This document shows, in pieces, positions 9,346-19,679 of a stretch of 64,000 nucleotides of DNA. Location: contig NZ_LYWZ01000022.1 of assembly GCF_001661965.1 (NCBI RefSeq), forward strand, positions 868,001 through 932,000. The letters are read 5' to 3'. The first letter of the stretch is position 1; every line of letters starts with the position of its first letter. Origin of the DNA: Croceicoccus mobilis. GTDB lineage: Bacteria; Pseudomonadota; Alphaproteobacteria; Sphingomonadales; Sphingomonadaceae. The position numbers and the translations under genes were made by a program. The notes beneath the pieces were generated by a model, which did no database searches, was not told where the DNA came from, and saw nothing but the letters and a program-made list of their open reading frames with translations.

Positions 9346-10004
9346 ATGGACCTGAGACAGTCGTTCCTATTGTCTGCCGCGATCGTTTTCGTCGGCAGCC
9401 ACGTGATCCTGTCGCACCAGTTCCGCCGCCCGCTGATGGGGTGGCTGGGGAAAATGGCCTTTACCGCCATCTATTCGCTGGTCGCTTTCATCACGTTTGG
9501 CTGGACGGACCCTATGCCTGGCCGCCGCATGATCTGTGGGCATGGATCGCCGCCATGGTGCTGACTTTCCTTGCCTTGCTGCTGCTGACAGGCGGCATCA
9601 TGCGCAATCCGGCGGCGCCTTCGCCCAACGGGGAGGAACTTGCCGCTACACGCGAAGCCGATGGCGCCTTTGCCGTCACGCGCCACCCGGTTATGTGGGG
9701 CATCGCGCTATGGGCGCTGTCGCATATCTTGCTGGCGCCTGATTTGCGCACATTGTTCTTTATGGGGGCGATGATCGTGCTGGCATTGGGTGGCAGCGCC
9801 GCACAAGATCACAAGAAGCGCGAATTCCTAGGCGAGGGCTGGAAAGTCTGGGCGGGCAAGACCAGCTATTTCCCGCAATTGTCGCAGCTGGGGCAGATCC
9901 GGCCGGTGATGTGGCTGGTATCGCTGGCGTTATGGCTGGCGATCAGCTGGCTGCACCTGCCGTTGGGCGGGATCCCGGCGGGCGTGTGGCGGTGGGTCGG
10001 CTAA
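9346..10004 (+). pseudogene. NnrU-family membrane protein gene with an apparent frameshift
   Basis: The ATG at 9346 has AAGGGAGA upstream and opens an NnrU-like N-terminus (VFVGSHVILSHQFRRPLMG, then YSLVAFITFGW). The reading frame then runs to an early stop at 9562-9564. The rest of the family (HDLWAWIAAMVLTFLALLLL, RHPVMWGIALWALSHILLAPD, HKKREFL) continues in the frame one base earlier up to 10004. The switch falls around 9505-9530 and fits loss of one base. The C-terminal half looks intact, so this is a recent mutation, a sequencing error or, less likely, recoding; no classic slippery heptamer is evident. NnrU proteins are multi-pass membrane proteins of poorly known role linked to nitrogen-oxide metabolism. 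Confidence 0.75.
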
Positions 10005-10402
10005 CGCGGCAGGGTCGCAAGATAACGCCCCAGATTGCGCGGGGTGACCCGGTGTTCCTCGCCCCATTTTGGCAATTCCTGCGCCGAGATCGCGAAGCGG
10101 TGGCAATAATCCATGACCCAGTCTTCGGGCTCATCCGGATCGATCAGCAGGTCACCGACCAGATCGTCATCGGGGTGCGGTGTGAGTTCGGGCCGGTAAT
10201 ACAGCTGAAGCGCGTCCCACAAGAAAGCGGCCACGTCCGGGCGTGCATTAACGGTCATCATTGCGACAAATTCATCCCGCGTGGGGTTGGCGCGCCGCCC
10301 CAGCAGTTCTGCGACCTTGCGCCCTCTGGCCCGGCTACCGAAGAACCATGCCCCGCCGAGATAAAAGATCAGGCAGACACCGGCGAAAACCCAGGCGATC
10401 AA
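10001..10402 (-). CDS. Small single-pass membrane protein coupled to dxs
   Basis: A 133-residue protein with one N-terminal membrane helix ([19 protein letters not shown]) and a soluble, acidic C-terminal part rich in D/E/P ([21 protein letters not shown]). I recognise no domain. Its TTG start overlaps the dxs stop as TTGA, with GAGGA nine bases upstream, so it is translated by coupling to dxs. Its stop overlaps the end of the NnrU gene on the other strand by 4 bases. A role alongside isoprenoid synthesis is suggested by position only. Confidence 0.65.
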   Translation of the reverse strand: MIAWVFAGVCLIFYLGGAWFFGSRARGRKVAELLGRRANPTRDEFVAMMTVNARPDVAAFLWDALQLYYRPELTPHPDDDLVGDLLIDPDEPEDWVMDYCHRFAISAQELPKWGEEHRVTPRNLGRYLATLPR

Positions 10403-12339
10403 GCCCGCGCTTCCTCTACGCCCGCGCTATTGTGGCGCAGCGCCTTCAGCACCGTGTCGACGATATTCGGGGCGTTGAGGCCCGCCTCGTCATATTGCTT
10501 GTCGGGGGCGTCATGATCCTGAAACACGTCGGGCAGGCGCATCGTGCGGATCTTGAGGCCGGTGTCGGTCAGGCCCTCGTCGCTCGCCATGGTCAGAACA
10601 TGCGCGCCCAGACCGCCGATGGAGCCTTCCTCGATCGTGAGCACCACATCATGCGTGGCGATCAGCTTGCGGATCAGTTCCTCGTCCAGCGGCTTGGCGA
10701 AACGCATGTCGGCAACGGTGGTCGAAAGGCCCTTGGCATCGAGCTGGTCGGCGGCCTTCTCAGCCTCTGCCAGACGGGTGCCCAGCGACAGGATGGCGAC
10801 CTTCGAACCTTCGCGCACGATGCGGCCCTTGCCGATGGGCAGGTTCTCCAGCACCTCCGGCATCGCCACCCCGGTGCCGTTGCCGCGCGGATAGCGGAAG
10901 GCGATCGGCCCGCTGTCATGGCAGGCGGCGGTGTAGGTCATATGCGCCAGCTCCGCCTCGTCCGCCGCGGCCATCACGACGAGATTGGGCAGCGTGGCGA
11001 GATAGGTCACGTCGAAGCTGCCCGCATGGGTCGCTCCGTCAGCGCCCACCAGCCCGGCACGGTCGATGGCGAAGCGAACCGGCAGGTTCTGGATCGCGAC
11101 ATCATGCACGACCTGATCGAAGGCGCGTTGCAGGAAAGTCGAATAGATCGCGCAGAACGGCTTCATGCCCTGCGCAGCCAGCCCTGCGGCGAATGTCACC
11201 GCGTGCTGTTCGGCGATGCCGACGTCAAAGCTGCGGTCTGGATGCGCCTTGGCAAAAAGGTCCACGCCCGTGCCGCCCGGCATGGCGGCGGTGATGGCGC
11301 AGATGGTCGCGTCTTCGTCCGCCAGCTTCGCCAGGGTCTTGCCGAACACGTCCTGATATTTGGGCGCGCTGGCGGTCGATTTCTTCTGCTCGCCGGTGAC
11401 GACGTTGAATTTCTGGACGCCGTGATACTTGTCCGCCGACTGCTCGGCGGGGCCATAGCCCTTGCCCTTTTGCGTGACGACATGGATCAGGCACGGACCT
11501 TCGGCGGCATCGCGCACGTTCTCCAGCACGGGGACCAGCGCGTCGAGGTCATGCCCGTCGATGGGGCCGACGTAGTAGAAGCCCAGCTCTTCGAACAAGG
11601 TGCCGCCCATGGCCATGCCGCGGGCAAATTCGTCGGTCTTGCGCGCCGCGACATGCAGGGGGCGCGGCAGCTTGCGCGCGAATTTGCGCGCAAGTTCGCG
11701 CAGGCCAAGGAAGCGGCCCGACGACACGAGACGGGCAAGATAGGTCGACAGCCCGCCAACCGGCGGCGCGATCGACATGTCATTATCGTTGAGGATGACG
11801 ATCAGGCGATTGCCCGCCTGCTCGGCATTGTTCATCGCCTCATAGGCCATGCCCGCGCTCATCGCGCCATCGCCGATCACCGCAATGGCCTTACCCTCTG
11901 CGCCGGTCATCTTGTTCGCCATGGCGAAACCCAGTGCCGCGCTGATCGAGGTAGAGCTATGCGCCGTGCCGAACGGATCGTATTCGCTTTCGCTCCGCTT
12001 GGTAAAGCCGGACAACCCGCCGCCCTGCCGCAATGTGCGGATGCGGTCGCGCCTGCCGGTCAGGATCTTGTGGGGATAGGCCTGATGGCCGACGTCCCAG
12101 ACCAGCCGGTCATCGGGCGTGTTGAACACGTAATGCAGCGCCGTCGTCAGCTCGACCACGCCAAGCCCCGATCCCAGATGCCCGCCGGTCGTCCCGACGG
12201 CATCGATCATCTCGCTCCTGAGCTCGTCGGCAAGCTGCCGCAACTGCTCCGGCGCAAGTCTACGCAGGTCAGCGGGCGTATCCACCGTGTCGAGAAGGGG
12301 CGTTTCGGGTTTCGTCTGGGCCGGTTCGGCAGTCATCAT
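10399..12339 (-). CDS. dxs: 1-deoxy-D-xylulose-5-phosphate synthase
   Basis: A 646-residue thiamine diphosphate enzyme that condenses pyruvate with glyceraldehyde 3-phosphate, the first step of the MEP isoprenoid pathway. Visible features are [20 protein letters not shown] and [15 protein letters not shown] near residues 55-105, the ThDP/Mg motif [19 protein letters not shown] with the following NDN, the pyrimidine-domain [10 protein letters not shown], and the C-terminal transketolase domain starting near residue 500. The length is close to the usual 620-640. Two consecutive ATGs open the frame (12339, 12336). The stop is overlapped by a small membrane-protein gene. The enzyme feeds carotenoid, quinone and undecaprenyl synthesis. 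Confidence 0.97.
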   Translation of the reverse strand: MMTAEPAQTKPETPLLDTVDTPADLRRLAPEQLRQLADELRSEMIDAVGTTGGHLGSGLGVVELTTALHYVFNTPDDRLVWDVGHQAYPHKILTGRRDRIRTLRQGGGLSGFTKRSESEYDPFGTAHSSTSISAALGFAMANKMTGAEGKAIAVIGDGAMSAGMAYEAMNNAEQAGNRLIVILNDNDMSIAPPVGGLSTYLARLVSSGRFLGLRELARKFARKLPRPLHVAARKTDEFARGMAMGGTLFEELGFYYVGPIDGHDLDALVPVLENVRDAAEGPCLIHVVTQKGKGYGPAEQSADKYHGVQKFNVVTGEQKKSTASAPKYQDVFGKTLAKLADEDATICAITAAMPGGTGVDLFAKAHPDRSFDVGIAEQHAVTFAAGLAAQGMKPFCAIYSTFLQRAFDQVVHDVAIQNLPVRFAIDRAGLVGADGATHAGSFDVTYLATLPNLVVMAAADEAELAHMTYTAACHDSGPIAFRYPRGNGTGVAMPEVLENLPIGKGRIVREGSKVAILSLGTRLAEAEKAADQLDAKGLSTTVADMRFAKPLDEELIRKLIATHDVVLTIEEGSIGGLGAHVLTMASDEGLTDTGLKIRTMRLPDVFQDHDAPDKQYDEAGLNAPNIVDTVLKALRHNSAGVEEARA

Positions 12340-12458
12340 TCTGTTCTAGCCGTGAAGTTTGCATGAGTCGACCAAAGCCTCACCCATGCTCGGAAGAGGT
12401 CCTTAGCCTAACCGGAAGGAATAAAGCCAGTTCCGGCAATAGACTATTGCCTCTAGGC

Positions 12459-12944
12459 TCAGGCCGGAATGAAATCCAGTGCCGCGCCATTCATGCAATA
12501 ACGCTTTCCGGTGGGTTTGGGCCCGTCGTTGAAGACATGGCCCAGATGGCCGCCGCAATTGGCGCAGTGGATCTCTGTGCGCGGATAGCCGATCTTGTAA
12601 TCGGTGCTGGTCCCGACCCCACCTTTCAGCGGCTTCCAAAAGCTGGGCCAGCCGGTGCCGCTCTCATATTTGGTTTTCGACGAGAACGTGTGATGGCCGC
12701 AGCCGGCACAGGCGAAGATGCCTGCGCGCTTTTCCTTATTGAGGGGCGACGTATAGGGCCGCTCAGTACCCGCTTCGCGAAGAATGCGAAATTCCTCGCG
12801 CGTCAGGCGCTTGCGCCATTGCGCTTCGCTCAGCTTGAAGGGAAAGTCTTCGCGCGCCTCGGCGCGGCCCGAACATGCGCCGATGAACGGCGCGGCGGCA
12901 CCTGCCAGCAGCAGGTTCATGACGGATCGGCGATCTTTCAACAT
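12459..12944 (-). CDS. msrB: Lipoprotein methionine (R)-sulfoxide reductase MsrB
   Basis: A 161-residue MsrB with an N-terminal signal ending in a lipobox-like sequence (APFIGAC-SG), so the mature protein is probably lipid-anchored in the envelope. The catalytic domain has the two zinc CxxC pairs (CAGCG and CANCG), SGTGWPSFWKP, GGHLGHVFNDGP and the catalytic Cys in RYCMN. It reduces methionine-R-sulfoxide. A second, cytosolic-type MsrB is at 38549 and an exported MsrA at 1-654, so the cell appears to have a complete periplasmic methionine repair pair. The gene is close to the ABC permease upstream (24-base gap) and may share its transcript. Confidence 0.92.
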   Translation of the reverse strand: MLKDRRSVMNLLLAGAAAPFIGACSGRAEAREDFPFKLSEAQWRKRLTREEFRILREAGTERPYTSPLNKEKRAGIFACAGCGHHTFSSKTKYESGTGWPSFWKPLKGGVGTSTDYKIGYPRTEIHCANCGGHLGHVFNDGPKPTGKRYCMNGAALDFIPA

Positions 12945-12968
12945 TCCGGTGGGATAGCACCTTTCGCC

Positions 12969-14216
12969 TTATGCCTGCCTGAACGAGCGGGTCGACTGGT
13001 GCAGCATCCTGAACAATCCACGCTTCGTTCCGCGGGGGCCTGATTTCATGACCGTGCGGCGAAACAATGTTGCGCCCGTGCGAACGATGATCACCACCCA
13101 CAGGGCCTGCCACCCTATCGCCAGCAGATGCGGCCATAACGCCCCATCGGTCGCCGCCCGTGCCAGCATGGCAAAGGGCGAGGAGAACGGAAAGAGCGCT
13201 GCGGCCAGTTCGACGGGCTGCCCCTGCTGGCCCAGCGAATAGGAAGCGAGGAAGAACACGAGGAGCTGCGCCATGGTGACAGGCATCGACAAGGTCTGCA
13301 CCTCGCGCACCGTCGCGGCGAGGCCGCCGATGGTGAGAAAGAGCGATCCCAGCAGCAGATAGGCGCAGGCGAAATATATCGCGCCCAGCGCCATGAACAG
13401 CGGCCAGCCGACGGCAGGTGCAGACAGGAAAGCGACCGACGCGCCGCCCGCCACGATCACCAGCGCCGCAACGCCGCCCCAGATCGAGATGCCGACAAAG
13501 CTGACGCCCAGCATGGCCAGCAGCTTGCCGAAAAATACCGAATCCATCGGCACGGCGGCGGCCAGCACCTCGATGATCTTGTTCGCCTTTTCCTCGACGA
13601 GATTGGATAGCACCATGCCCGCCAGCAGCATGGTCAGGATGAACAGCAGGGTCTGCGCCGCCTGAGCGGTGCGGATGCGGCCGCCGGTCTGGTCGACCTG
13701 ACTGGGCTGGGCCACGGGGCGCAGGCCGATTTCGGGCCATTGGCGTGCCTGCCCCGGACCTGTGGCGCTGATCCGGCGCGCCTCTTCCACCAGCAGGGAA
13801 ACATCGCCGCTCCATGCCGCGATGCGCGGTTGCGGGCCGGAGAGCACCGGATCGTCGAGCGTGCCCGAAAGCACGGCGGCGACCCCCTGGCCTGCCCCGT
13901 CTTTCAGGATGGCGCTCACCTCTTGCGGAGAATTGGCCGGGCGGTCGAGGACGATAGTGCCCGGCAGCCGCGGCAGCGGCTGATTGAGCGCGGCCCGCGC
14001 CTCCGTGACCATCGCGGTATCAGTGTCGGCCATGGCAACGCCGATGCGCGCGGGCCCGGCCGCGCCCTGCACGCTGGCACCGATGCCGCCGGCCATGGAT
14101 GCGACGACCACCGGGAAAAGCGGGCCGAGGATAAAGAACAGGAACGACCGGCTGAACAGGATCGCACGGAAATCACGCCGCGCGATGGTGAGGATCTTGC
14201 CCATGCGACCTTTCAT
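12969..14216 (-). CDS. ABC-2 type transporter permease (NatB-like)
   Basis: A 415-residue protein with an N-terminal membrane helix ([20 protein letters not shown]), a large extracytoplasmic region of about 140 residues, and a C-terminal block of five or six helices, the layout of NatB/YhaP-type ABC exporters. [17 protein letters not shown] near the start is typical of the cytoplasmic lead-in. Its ATG overlaps the stop of the ATPase gene as TGATG, so the two are translationally coupled. The substrate is unknown; NatAB homologues export sodium ions or small compounds. Confidence 0.85.
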   Translation of the reverse strand: MKGRMGKILTIARRDFRAILFSRSFLFFILGPLFPVVVASMAGGIGASVQGAAGPARIGVAMADTDTAMVTEARAALNQPLPRLPGTIVLDRPANSPQEVSAILKDGAGQGVAAVLSGTLDDPVLSGPQPRIAAWSGDVSLLVEEARRISATGPGQARQWPEIGLRPVAQPSQVDQTGGRIRTAQAAQTLLFILTMLLAGMVLSNLVEEKANKIIEVLAAAVPMDSVFFGKLLAMLGVSFVGISIWGGVAALVIVAGGASVAFLSAPAVGWPLFMALGAIYFACAYLLLGSLFLTIGGLAATVREVQTLSMPVTMAQLLVFFLASYSLGQQGQPVELAAALFPFSSPFAMLARAATDGALWPHLLAIGWQALWVVIIVRTGATLFRRTVMKSGPRGTKRGLFRMLHQSTRSFRQA

Positions 14217-15244
14217 CAGCTGGCCTCCGCCGTGTTCATGGCGGCCAGCCCGGTTTCTTCGTCAAGCTGCTTGGCGGCAGCCTCGCCCGCGATGGCGACA
14301 AATGCATCGTGCAGACCCGCCCGTTCGATGGAGAGCGCCTGTATCCCGGCCTTGCCCTCCACCAATGCGGTAAGCAGTGGTTCGACGCCGCCGTCTTCCA
14401 GCGAGAAGTTCCACAGCGCCCCGCCTGTCGCCTTGATCTGCGGCTCCGCATGGGCGGGCAGGGCAGTGCGCCATGGTCCGTCCCGCTCGCGTGTCTCCAG
14501 ATGAACCTGCGGAGGCAAGCGGTCGCGCGCGGTGGAGACAAGGCCATGAAACGGCACCTTGCCCCCAGCGATGATGGCGATACGTTCGCAAAGCCGTTCG
14601 GCATGCGCGAGGACATGGGTGGAGAAAATCACCGTGGTGCCCTTTTCGGCAAGGCCACGGATGGTCCGTTCAAGCTTTCCCTGACTGATCGCGTCGAGGC
14701 CCGAGAACGGCTCGTCCAGCACGACCAGCGCGGGATCGTGGACCAGTGTCGCCAGCAATTGCACCGTCTGCGCCTGCCCCTTCGACATGGCGCGGATTTG
14801 GCGCTGGGCGATATGGCCAAAGCCATGCGCTTCAAGGATTTCGAGCCCGCGCTTGCGCCCTTCCTTTACCGACAGGCCGCGCAATGCGCCGACAAAGGCG
14901 ATGGCGTCGACCGCCTTCATCGCGGGATACAGGCCGCGTTCCTCGGGCAGATAGCCGATGCGGTTCGCAAGACGGTGCGGATCGTCGCTCCCCAGCACGC
15001 TGCGGGTTCCTTCATCGGGGTCGATGATGCCCAGCAACATGCGCAATGTCGTGGTCTTGCCCGCGCCATTGGGGCCAAGGATGCCGAAAATCGACCCCTC
15101 GGGCACAGCGATGTCGACGCCATCGACCGCCAGAGTGCCGTCGAAGCGCTTCACCAGGCCCTTCGCCTCTATGGCAAGCGGGCGGCTGTCGGTTGCGATT
15201 TGCGGAGCAGCGGTGAATTCGCCGGAGAAGGGTTCTTGTGTCAT
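14216..15244 (-). CDS. ABC transporter ATP-binding protein (NatA-like)
   Basis: A 342-residue ATPase. It carries Walker [10 protein letters not shown], the signature region [15 protein letters not shown] (SKGQ in place of LSGGQ, as in many NatA-type subunits), and Walker [12 protein letters not shown], followed by the H-loop [17 protein letters not shown]-terminal extension of about 100 residues matches the DUF4162-like tail of this subfamily. I use the ATG at 15244; a TTG twelve bases upstream is possible. The pair with the permease at 12969-14216 forms an exporter energised by ATP. It diverges from queG. Confidence 0.88.
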   Translation of the reverse strand: MTQEPFSGEFTAAPQIATDSRPLAIEAKGLVKRFDGTLAVDGVDIAVPEGSIFGILGPNGAGKTTTLRMLLGIIDPDEGTRSVLGSDDPHRLANRIGYLPEERGLYPAMKAVDAIAFVGALRGLSVKEGRKRGLEILEAHGFGHIAQRQIRAMSKGQAQTVQLLATLVHDPALVVLDEPFSGLDAISQGKLERTIRGLAEKGTTVIFSTHVLAHAERLCERIAIIAGGKVPFHGLVSTARDRLPPQVHLETRERDGPWRTALPAHAEPQIKATGGALWNFSLEDGGVEPLLTALVEGKAGIQALSIERAGLHDAFVAIAGEAAAKQLDEETGLAAMNTAEAS

Positions 15245-15373
15245 CGCCTGTTGCAACTAGAATCTCCCGGCTTCGCTTTCGCGGCGGGCGGATGGTCCGG
15301 CATTCCGCCCGTTTTCCACGGCCGGCGTGAAGAGACGCCATGGACCGCCAACTTGCAAGATAAGGTTAAGGCA

Positions 15374-16462
15374 TTGAACGTCGACGGGGCTGACAGGCTC
15401 GCCAAGCTAAGGCAAGCGCTTATGAAGCGCGCGGCGCAGGAGGGCTTTGCAAGCATCGGCATCGCAAGCGCCGGAACCGATCCCGTGCGCGCCGCCCGCC
15501 TGCACGAATGGCTGGACGATGGCCGCCACGGGGCGATGGAATGGATGGAGGGCCGGGCCGATCAGCGCGCCGCGCCTCAGGTGCTGTGGCCCGAGGCCAG
15601 ATCGGTGATCGCATTGGGCATGAGCTATGCGCCGGTGAACGATCCGCTGAAGCTGGAGGGGCACCCCGATCGCGGCCGCATCTCGGTCTATTCGCAGGGG
15701 CGCGATTATCACGACGTTGTAAAGGGCGCGCTGAAGCGGCTGGCCGGCTGGCTGGTGGCAGAGGCGCGGCGCAGGGGGCTGGAAGCTCCGGGGGAGGAAA
15801 TCGGCGTGAAGGTGTTTGTCGACACCGCGCCTGTCATGGAAAAGCCGCTGGGAGAGGCGGCGGGCATCGGCTGGCAGGGCAAGCACACCAATCTCGTCAG
15901 CCGTACCCACGGCAGCTGGCTCTTTCTGGGCGCGATCTACACCACGCTGGAATTCGCGCCGGACGATCCGCATCCCGATCGCTGCGGATCATGCAGCGCG
16001 TGTCTGGACGCCTGTCCGACGCAGGCCTTTCCCGCACCGCGCCAGCTGGATGCACGGCGCTGCATTTCCTATCTAACGATCGAGCACAAGGGCGAGATCC
16101 CGCATGAATTCCGCCGCGCCATGGGCAACCGGATATATGGCTGCGACGATTGCCTGGCGGTATGCCCGTGGAACAGCTTTGCGCAGGATGCGCAGGCCAA
16201 TCGCGCCTTCCTGCCGCGCGCCGAACTGGTCGCGCCGCGGTTGAACGAACTATTGGCGCTCGACGATGCCGGATTTCGCGCGCTGTTCTCCGGCTCTCCG
16301 ATCAAGCGGATCGGGCGGGACCGGTTCGTGCGAAATTGCCTGATCGCGGCGGGAAACAGCGGGGACAGGGCGCTGACCGGGCCGGTCGCCGAATTGACCG
16401 GCGATCCCGACCCGGTGGTGGCAGAGGCTGCGCGCTGGGCGCTGGCGGAACTGGCCGATTAG
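15374..16462 (+). CDS. queG: Epoxyqueuosine reductase QueG
   Basis: A 362-residue iron-sulfur enzyme that performs the last step of queuosine synthesis in tRNA, reducing epoxyqueuosine with a cobalamin cofactor. Two ferredoxin-like clusters are visible: [16 protein letters not shown] and [34 protein letters not shown] and [17 protein letters not shown] are family blocks. I place the start at TTG 15374 because the ATG at 15422 would leave only eight residues before the conserved EGFASIGI segment, where relatives have an extra helix. The C-terminal HEAT-like tail ([17 protein letters not shown]) is present. The stop overlaps the convergent ferredoxin reductase by 4 bases. Confidence 0.93.
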   Translation: MNVDGADRLAKLRQALMKRAAQEGFASIGIASAGTDPVRAARLHEWLDDGRHGAMEWMEGRADQRAAPQVLWPEARSVIALGMSYAPVNDPLKLEGHPDRGRISVYSQGRDYHDVVKGALKRLAGWLVAEARRRGLEAPGEEIGVKVFVDTAPVMEKPLGEAAGIGWQGKHTNLVSRTHGSWLFLGAIYTTLEFAPDDPHPDRCGSCSACLDACPTQAFPAPRQLDARRCISYLTIEHKGEIPHEFRRAMGNRIYGCDDCLAVCPWNSFAQDAQANRAFLPRAELVAPRLNELLALDDAGFRALFSGSPIKRIGRDRFVRNCLIAAGNSGDRALTGPVAELTGDPDPVVAEAARWALAELAD

Positions 16463-17691
16463 CCCTCGGCCATCGCCTTTAGCGGCACGTCATTGTCGGC
16501 AAGCAGTTCCGGATCAATCACCGCATGGCGGTCGACCAGCTTCTTGCCCTGCACGTAATCCTTGACCTTGTTGACGCAATCGAGCGCCACGACCTTGCCA
16601 TCGCGCAGATAGATGATCGAGAAGCTGCGTTCGGCAGGATCGCCGCGCAGCACCGTGCGGTCATGGCCGATAGAAAGACCCACGGTCTGCAGCTTCAGAT
16701 CGTACTGGTTCGACCAGAACCATGGCGTCGCCTTATACGGGACCTTTTCGCCGCAGATCTTCTGCGCCACGACCTTGGCCATGTCATTGGCGTTCTGCAC
16801 CGATTCCAGCCGGATCACCGCGCCATCGGCATAGTCGTTGGCATGGGCCGCGCAGTCGCCGATGGCATAGACGTCATCCAGCGAGGTGCGGCAGAATTCA
16901 TCGACGTCGACGCCATTGGCGCCGGTCGCCCCGGCCATGATCAGCGGGCCGATGCACGGCACGATGCCGATGCCCACGATCACCATGTCGGCGGGAATCT
17001 CGTTGCCGTCGGACAGCTTCACGCCGGTGACCTTCTCGCTATCGCCCAGGATGCAGTCGACGCCGGTTTCCAGCATGATATTCACGCCGTGGTCGCGGTG
17101 CTCCTTTTCATAGAAGCGCGAGAGCTCTTCACCCGCGACGCGCGCCAGCACGCGGTCGAGCATCTCGATCAGCACGACCTCGATGTCGAGCTTCCGGAGC
17201 ACGGCTGCCGCTTCCAGCCCGATATAGCCGCCGCCGATCACGACGCAGCGTTTCGCGCCGGCATCGATTTCGGCCATCATGCGGTCGGCATCGGCGCGGG
17301 TGCGCACGGCATGCACACCGGTCAGGTCGGCGCCCGAACACGACAGGCGCCGCGCATCGCCGCCGGCGGCCCAGATCAGATGGTCGTATCCCATCTGCTC
17401 GCCATTGGAGAGCTTGACCGTCTTGCCCATCGGCTCGATCTCGGTGACCGAGGTGCCGAGAATGAGCTGGACGTCCTTTTCCTCCCAGAAATGGGGCGGA
17501 CGGATATAAAGGCGCTCGAATTCCTTCTCGCGCGCCAGATATTCCTTGGAAAGCGGCGGGCGTTCGTAGGGCGGTTCCTTTTCGCGTCCGATCAGGGCGA
17601 TGGAACCCTCGAAACCCTGCTGGCGCAGCGCGAGAGCGGCTGCGGCGCCCCCGTGTCCGGCGCCGACGATTATGACATCTGCTTGGCTCAT
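16459..17691 (-). CDS. FAD-dependent ferredoxin/rubredoxin reductase
   Basis: A 410-residue pyridine nucleotide-disulfide-type flavoprotein. FAD binding is shown by [19 protein letters not shown] at residues 5-25, NAD binding by [19 protein letters not shown] around 150, and the second FAD motif by [10 protein letters not shown] around 275. RPPLSKEYL is characteristic of the reductases serving [2Fe-2S] ferredoxins of P450 and Rieske oxygenase systems (PdR/ThcD type). It would pass electrons from NAD(P)H to a ferredoxin. No ferredoxin, P450 or Rieske gene is adjacent, so its partner is elsewhere. It is monocistronic, with about 100 bases to the next upstream gene. Confidence 0.85.
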   Translation of the reverse strand: MSQADVIIVGAGHGGAAAALALRQQGFEGSIALIGREKEPPYERPPLSKEYLAREKEFERLYIRPPHFWEEKDVQLILGTSVTEIEPMGKTVKLSNGEQMGYDHLIWAAGGDARRLSCSGADLTGVHAVRTRADADRMMAEIDAGAKRCVVIGGGYIGLEAAAVLRKLDIEVVLIEMLDRVLARVAGEELSRFYEKEHRDHGVNIMLETGVDCILGDSEKVTGVKLSDGNEIPADMVIVGIGIVPCIGPLIMAGATGANGVDVDEFCRTSLDDVYAIGDCAAHANDYADGAVIRLESVQNANDMAKVVAQKICGEKVPYKATPWFWSNQYDLKLQTVGLSIGHDRTVLRGDPAERSFSIIYLRDGKVVALDCVNKVKDYVQGKKLVDRHAVIDPELLADNDVPLKAMAEG

Positions 17692-17795
17692 ACCGATCCT
17701 TTGTCAGGCCTCTCCCCCCGGTCTGTCCGACCGGGCCGTTCGGCGCAGGGGCTAGGCCAAGCCGGGGGTGGATTGCAAGCCGCGACGTGCAGCCA

Positions 17796-18791
17796 TCACG
17801 CAGGCGCTGCGGCGCGCATCGCCTCCATCGTCAGTGACAGCGACCGGATGCGGGCATCGGTGTCGAACGTATTACCCGCCAGCACCAGCTCATCCGCGCC
17901 GGTGCGGGCGATGATGGCGGACAGTTTTTCGGCGACTTCGACAGGCGTGCCTATGGCGCTCACCTCGCGTGTGCCGCGCAGCTGGGCGGCGGCCTGCGGG
18001 GGCAGGCTGTCGCGATAGCCGGGGACGGGCGGGGGCAGCTTGCCCGGTCTGCCGGTGCGCAGCGCGATAAAGCTCTGGTCCATGGAAGAGGCGAGGAGAT
18101 AGGCCTCCTCGCTCGTCTCTGCGGCATAGGCGGTGGTGCCGACCATGACATGAGGCCTGTCCAATAGGTCCGAGGGTTCGAAGCGCTGGCGGTAAAGGCG
18201 CAGCGCCTCGTCCAGATGGGTCGGCGCGAAATGGGCGGCAAAGGCATAGGGCAGGCCCAGCTTTGCCGCGAGCTGCGCGCCGAACAGGCTGGAGCCGAGC
18301 ACCCACATCTCGATTTTCGCGCCCAAGCCCGGAATGGCTGGCAGCGGCAGCCCTTCATCGCCCGCGAACAATGCCTGAAGTTCGACGACGTCTTGCGGGA
18401 AATATTCGGCGGCGGCGTGCAGGTCCTTCCTCAGCATGCGGCCGATCCGGCTGTCGGCGCCGGGCGCGCGGCCAAGGCCGAGGTCGATGCGGCCCGGAAA
18501 CAATGCATCCAGCGTGCCGAATTGTTCGGCGATCACGAAGGGATTGTGATTCGGCAGCATGATCCCGCCCGCGCCGATGCGGATGCGGCTGGTCGCATGG
18601 CCGACATGGGCAAGGCAGACCGATACCGCGCTGGACGCGATGCCGGGCATGGCGTGATGTTCGGCCAGCCAGAAACGGTGATAGCCCTCAGCCTCGGCAT
18701 GGGCGGCAAGGCGGGCGCTATTGGCAAGGGCGTCGGATGCGCTCCCGCCTTCGGGGATCGATGCGAAATCGAGTACGGATAGAAGGGTCAT
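17796..18791 (-). CDS. LLM-class flavin-dependent oxidoreductase (YhbW-like)
   Basis: A 331-residue luciferase-like TIM-barrel protein. The start [20 protein letters not shown], the [11 protein letters not shown] block and [20 protein letters not shown] are typical of the group that contains E. coli YhbW. It would use reduced FMN; the substrate is unknown for this branch. The C-terminal [22 protein letters not shown] is a conserved barrel-closing segment. The length is normal for the family. It lies between two other minus-strand genes with gaps of 104 and 39 bases and may be cotranscribed with the hydrolase. Confidence 0.88.
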   Translation of the reverse strand: MTLLSVLDFASIPEGGSASDALANSARLAAHAEAEGYHRFWLAEHHAMPGIASSAVSVCLAHVGHATSRIRIGAGGIMLPNHNPFVIAEQFGTLDALFPGRIDLGLGRAPGADSRIGRMLRKDLHAAAEYFPQDVVELQALFAGDEGLPLPAIPGLGAKIEMWVLGSSLFGAQLAAKLGLPYAFAAHFAPTHLDEALRLYRQRFEPSDLLDRPHVMVGTTAYAAETSEEAYLLASSMDQSFIALRTGRPGKLPPPVPGYRDSLPPQAAAQLRGTREVSAIGTPVEVAEKLSAIIARTGADELVLAGNTFDTDARIRSLSLTMEAMRAAAPA

Positions 18792-18830
18792 GCGCCCCGA
18801 TATGGGGAGCGGGCAGCAGCTTGAAACCCT

Positions 18831-19607
18831 TTAGCCCAGCAGTTCGGCGAGCGCGGTCAGCAGCATGGCGATATCCTGATCGCGCGACAGGCGATGATCG
18901 CCATCCTTCACAAGGCACATGCGCACATTCTCGCTTTCAAGACTGTGAGCGAGGCGCAAGGCGGTTTCCCATGGCACGTCCGCATCGTTCTGTCCGTGCA
19001 GCAAGCGCACGGGCGCATGGATCGGCAAGGTCTCTTCCAGCACCAGCCGCGCTTCGGCATCGGCGAAGAAGCCGGGGTGATAGGGCGTGGGTTCGGGACC
19101 GTAGGGATTGTTTTCGTAAAACGGCTTGCCCGCCGCCAGCTGCGCGCGCTGCGCATCCTCAAAGCCCCAGACGGTAAAATCGGGTGCCGCCGCAATGCCG
19201 ATCAATCCCGCCAATGCCGCATCGCCGCGCGTCTCGGCGATTTCGCGGGCGATCAGCAACATCAGCCAACCGCCCATCGACGATCCGATCAGCAGCACCG
19301 GCCTGTCTGCCGTTGCCGCACCCGCTTCGTCGATCAGCTGCATCACCTCTGCCTGCCATTTCGACAGTGTGCCATCGGCAAAGCGTCCGGCACTGGCGCC
19401 GCAGCCCGAATAATCGAGCAGCAGGCAGGATCTGCCACCTGCCTTGGCCCATTCCATCACGGCGGTCGCTTTCGACCCTTTCATGTCGGACATATAGCCG
19501 GGGAGGAAAACGATCAGCGGCCCTTCGCCATCGAGCCGGCGGTGGGCAATGCTGGTGCCATCGGGGCCGGGGCTGCGCGAAACGGGTGGGTTGAGCGGTT
19601 CGGTCAT
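18831..19607 (-). CDS. Alpha/beta hydrolase
   Basis: A 258-residue alpha/beta-hydrolase fold protein. The oxyanion region is IVFLPGYMSDMKGSKA, the nucleophile elbow GSSMGGWL carries the Ser, an Asp is expected in GQNDADVPWE, and the His lies in DGDHRLS near the C-terminus. The family includes small esterases and the RBBP9/palmitoyl-protein-thioesterase-like hydrolases; the DGDHRLS ending resembles the latter. The substrate is unknown. I start at the ATG 19607; an ATG at 19622 adds five residues. Confidence 0.85.
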   Translation of the reverse strand: MTEPLNPPVSRSPGPDGTSIAHRRLDGEGPLIVFLPGYMSDMKGSKATAVMEWAKAGGRSCLLLDYSGCGASAGRFADGTLSKWQAEVMQLIDEAGAATADRPVLLIGSSMGGWLMLLIAREIAETRGDAALAGLIGIAAAPDFTVWGFEDAQRAQLAAGKPFYENNPYGPEPTPYHPGFFADAEARLVLEETLPIHAPVRLLHGQNDADVPWETALRLAHSLESENVRMCLVKDGDHRLSRDQDIAMLLTALAELLG

Positions 19608-19679
19608 GCTGCGATCCTGCATATACCCGCGAGGCGGGTCGTGGCCATGCGACCATTGCCCTAGCGCGTTATGATCCGG

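Noticed and set aside
9480-9540. Programmed frameshift in the NnrU gene
   Set aside because: No slippery heptamer with a following stem is visible, so a mutation or sequencing error is more likely.
10261-12366. A 701-codon frame antisense to dxs, and similar long frames antisense to yidC (30568-32652), thrS (23144-25159), the FAD gene (3632-5434) and the IorB-like gene (47204-49093)
   Set aside because: All mirror well-supported genes, have no ribosome site or domain, and are expected at third-position GC bias.
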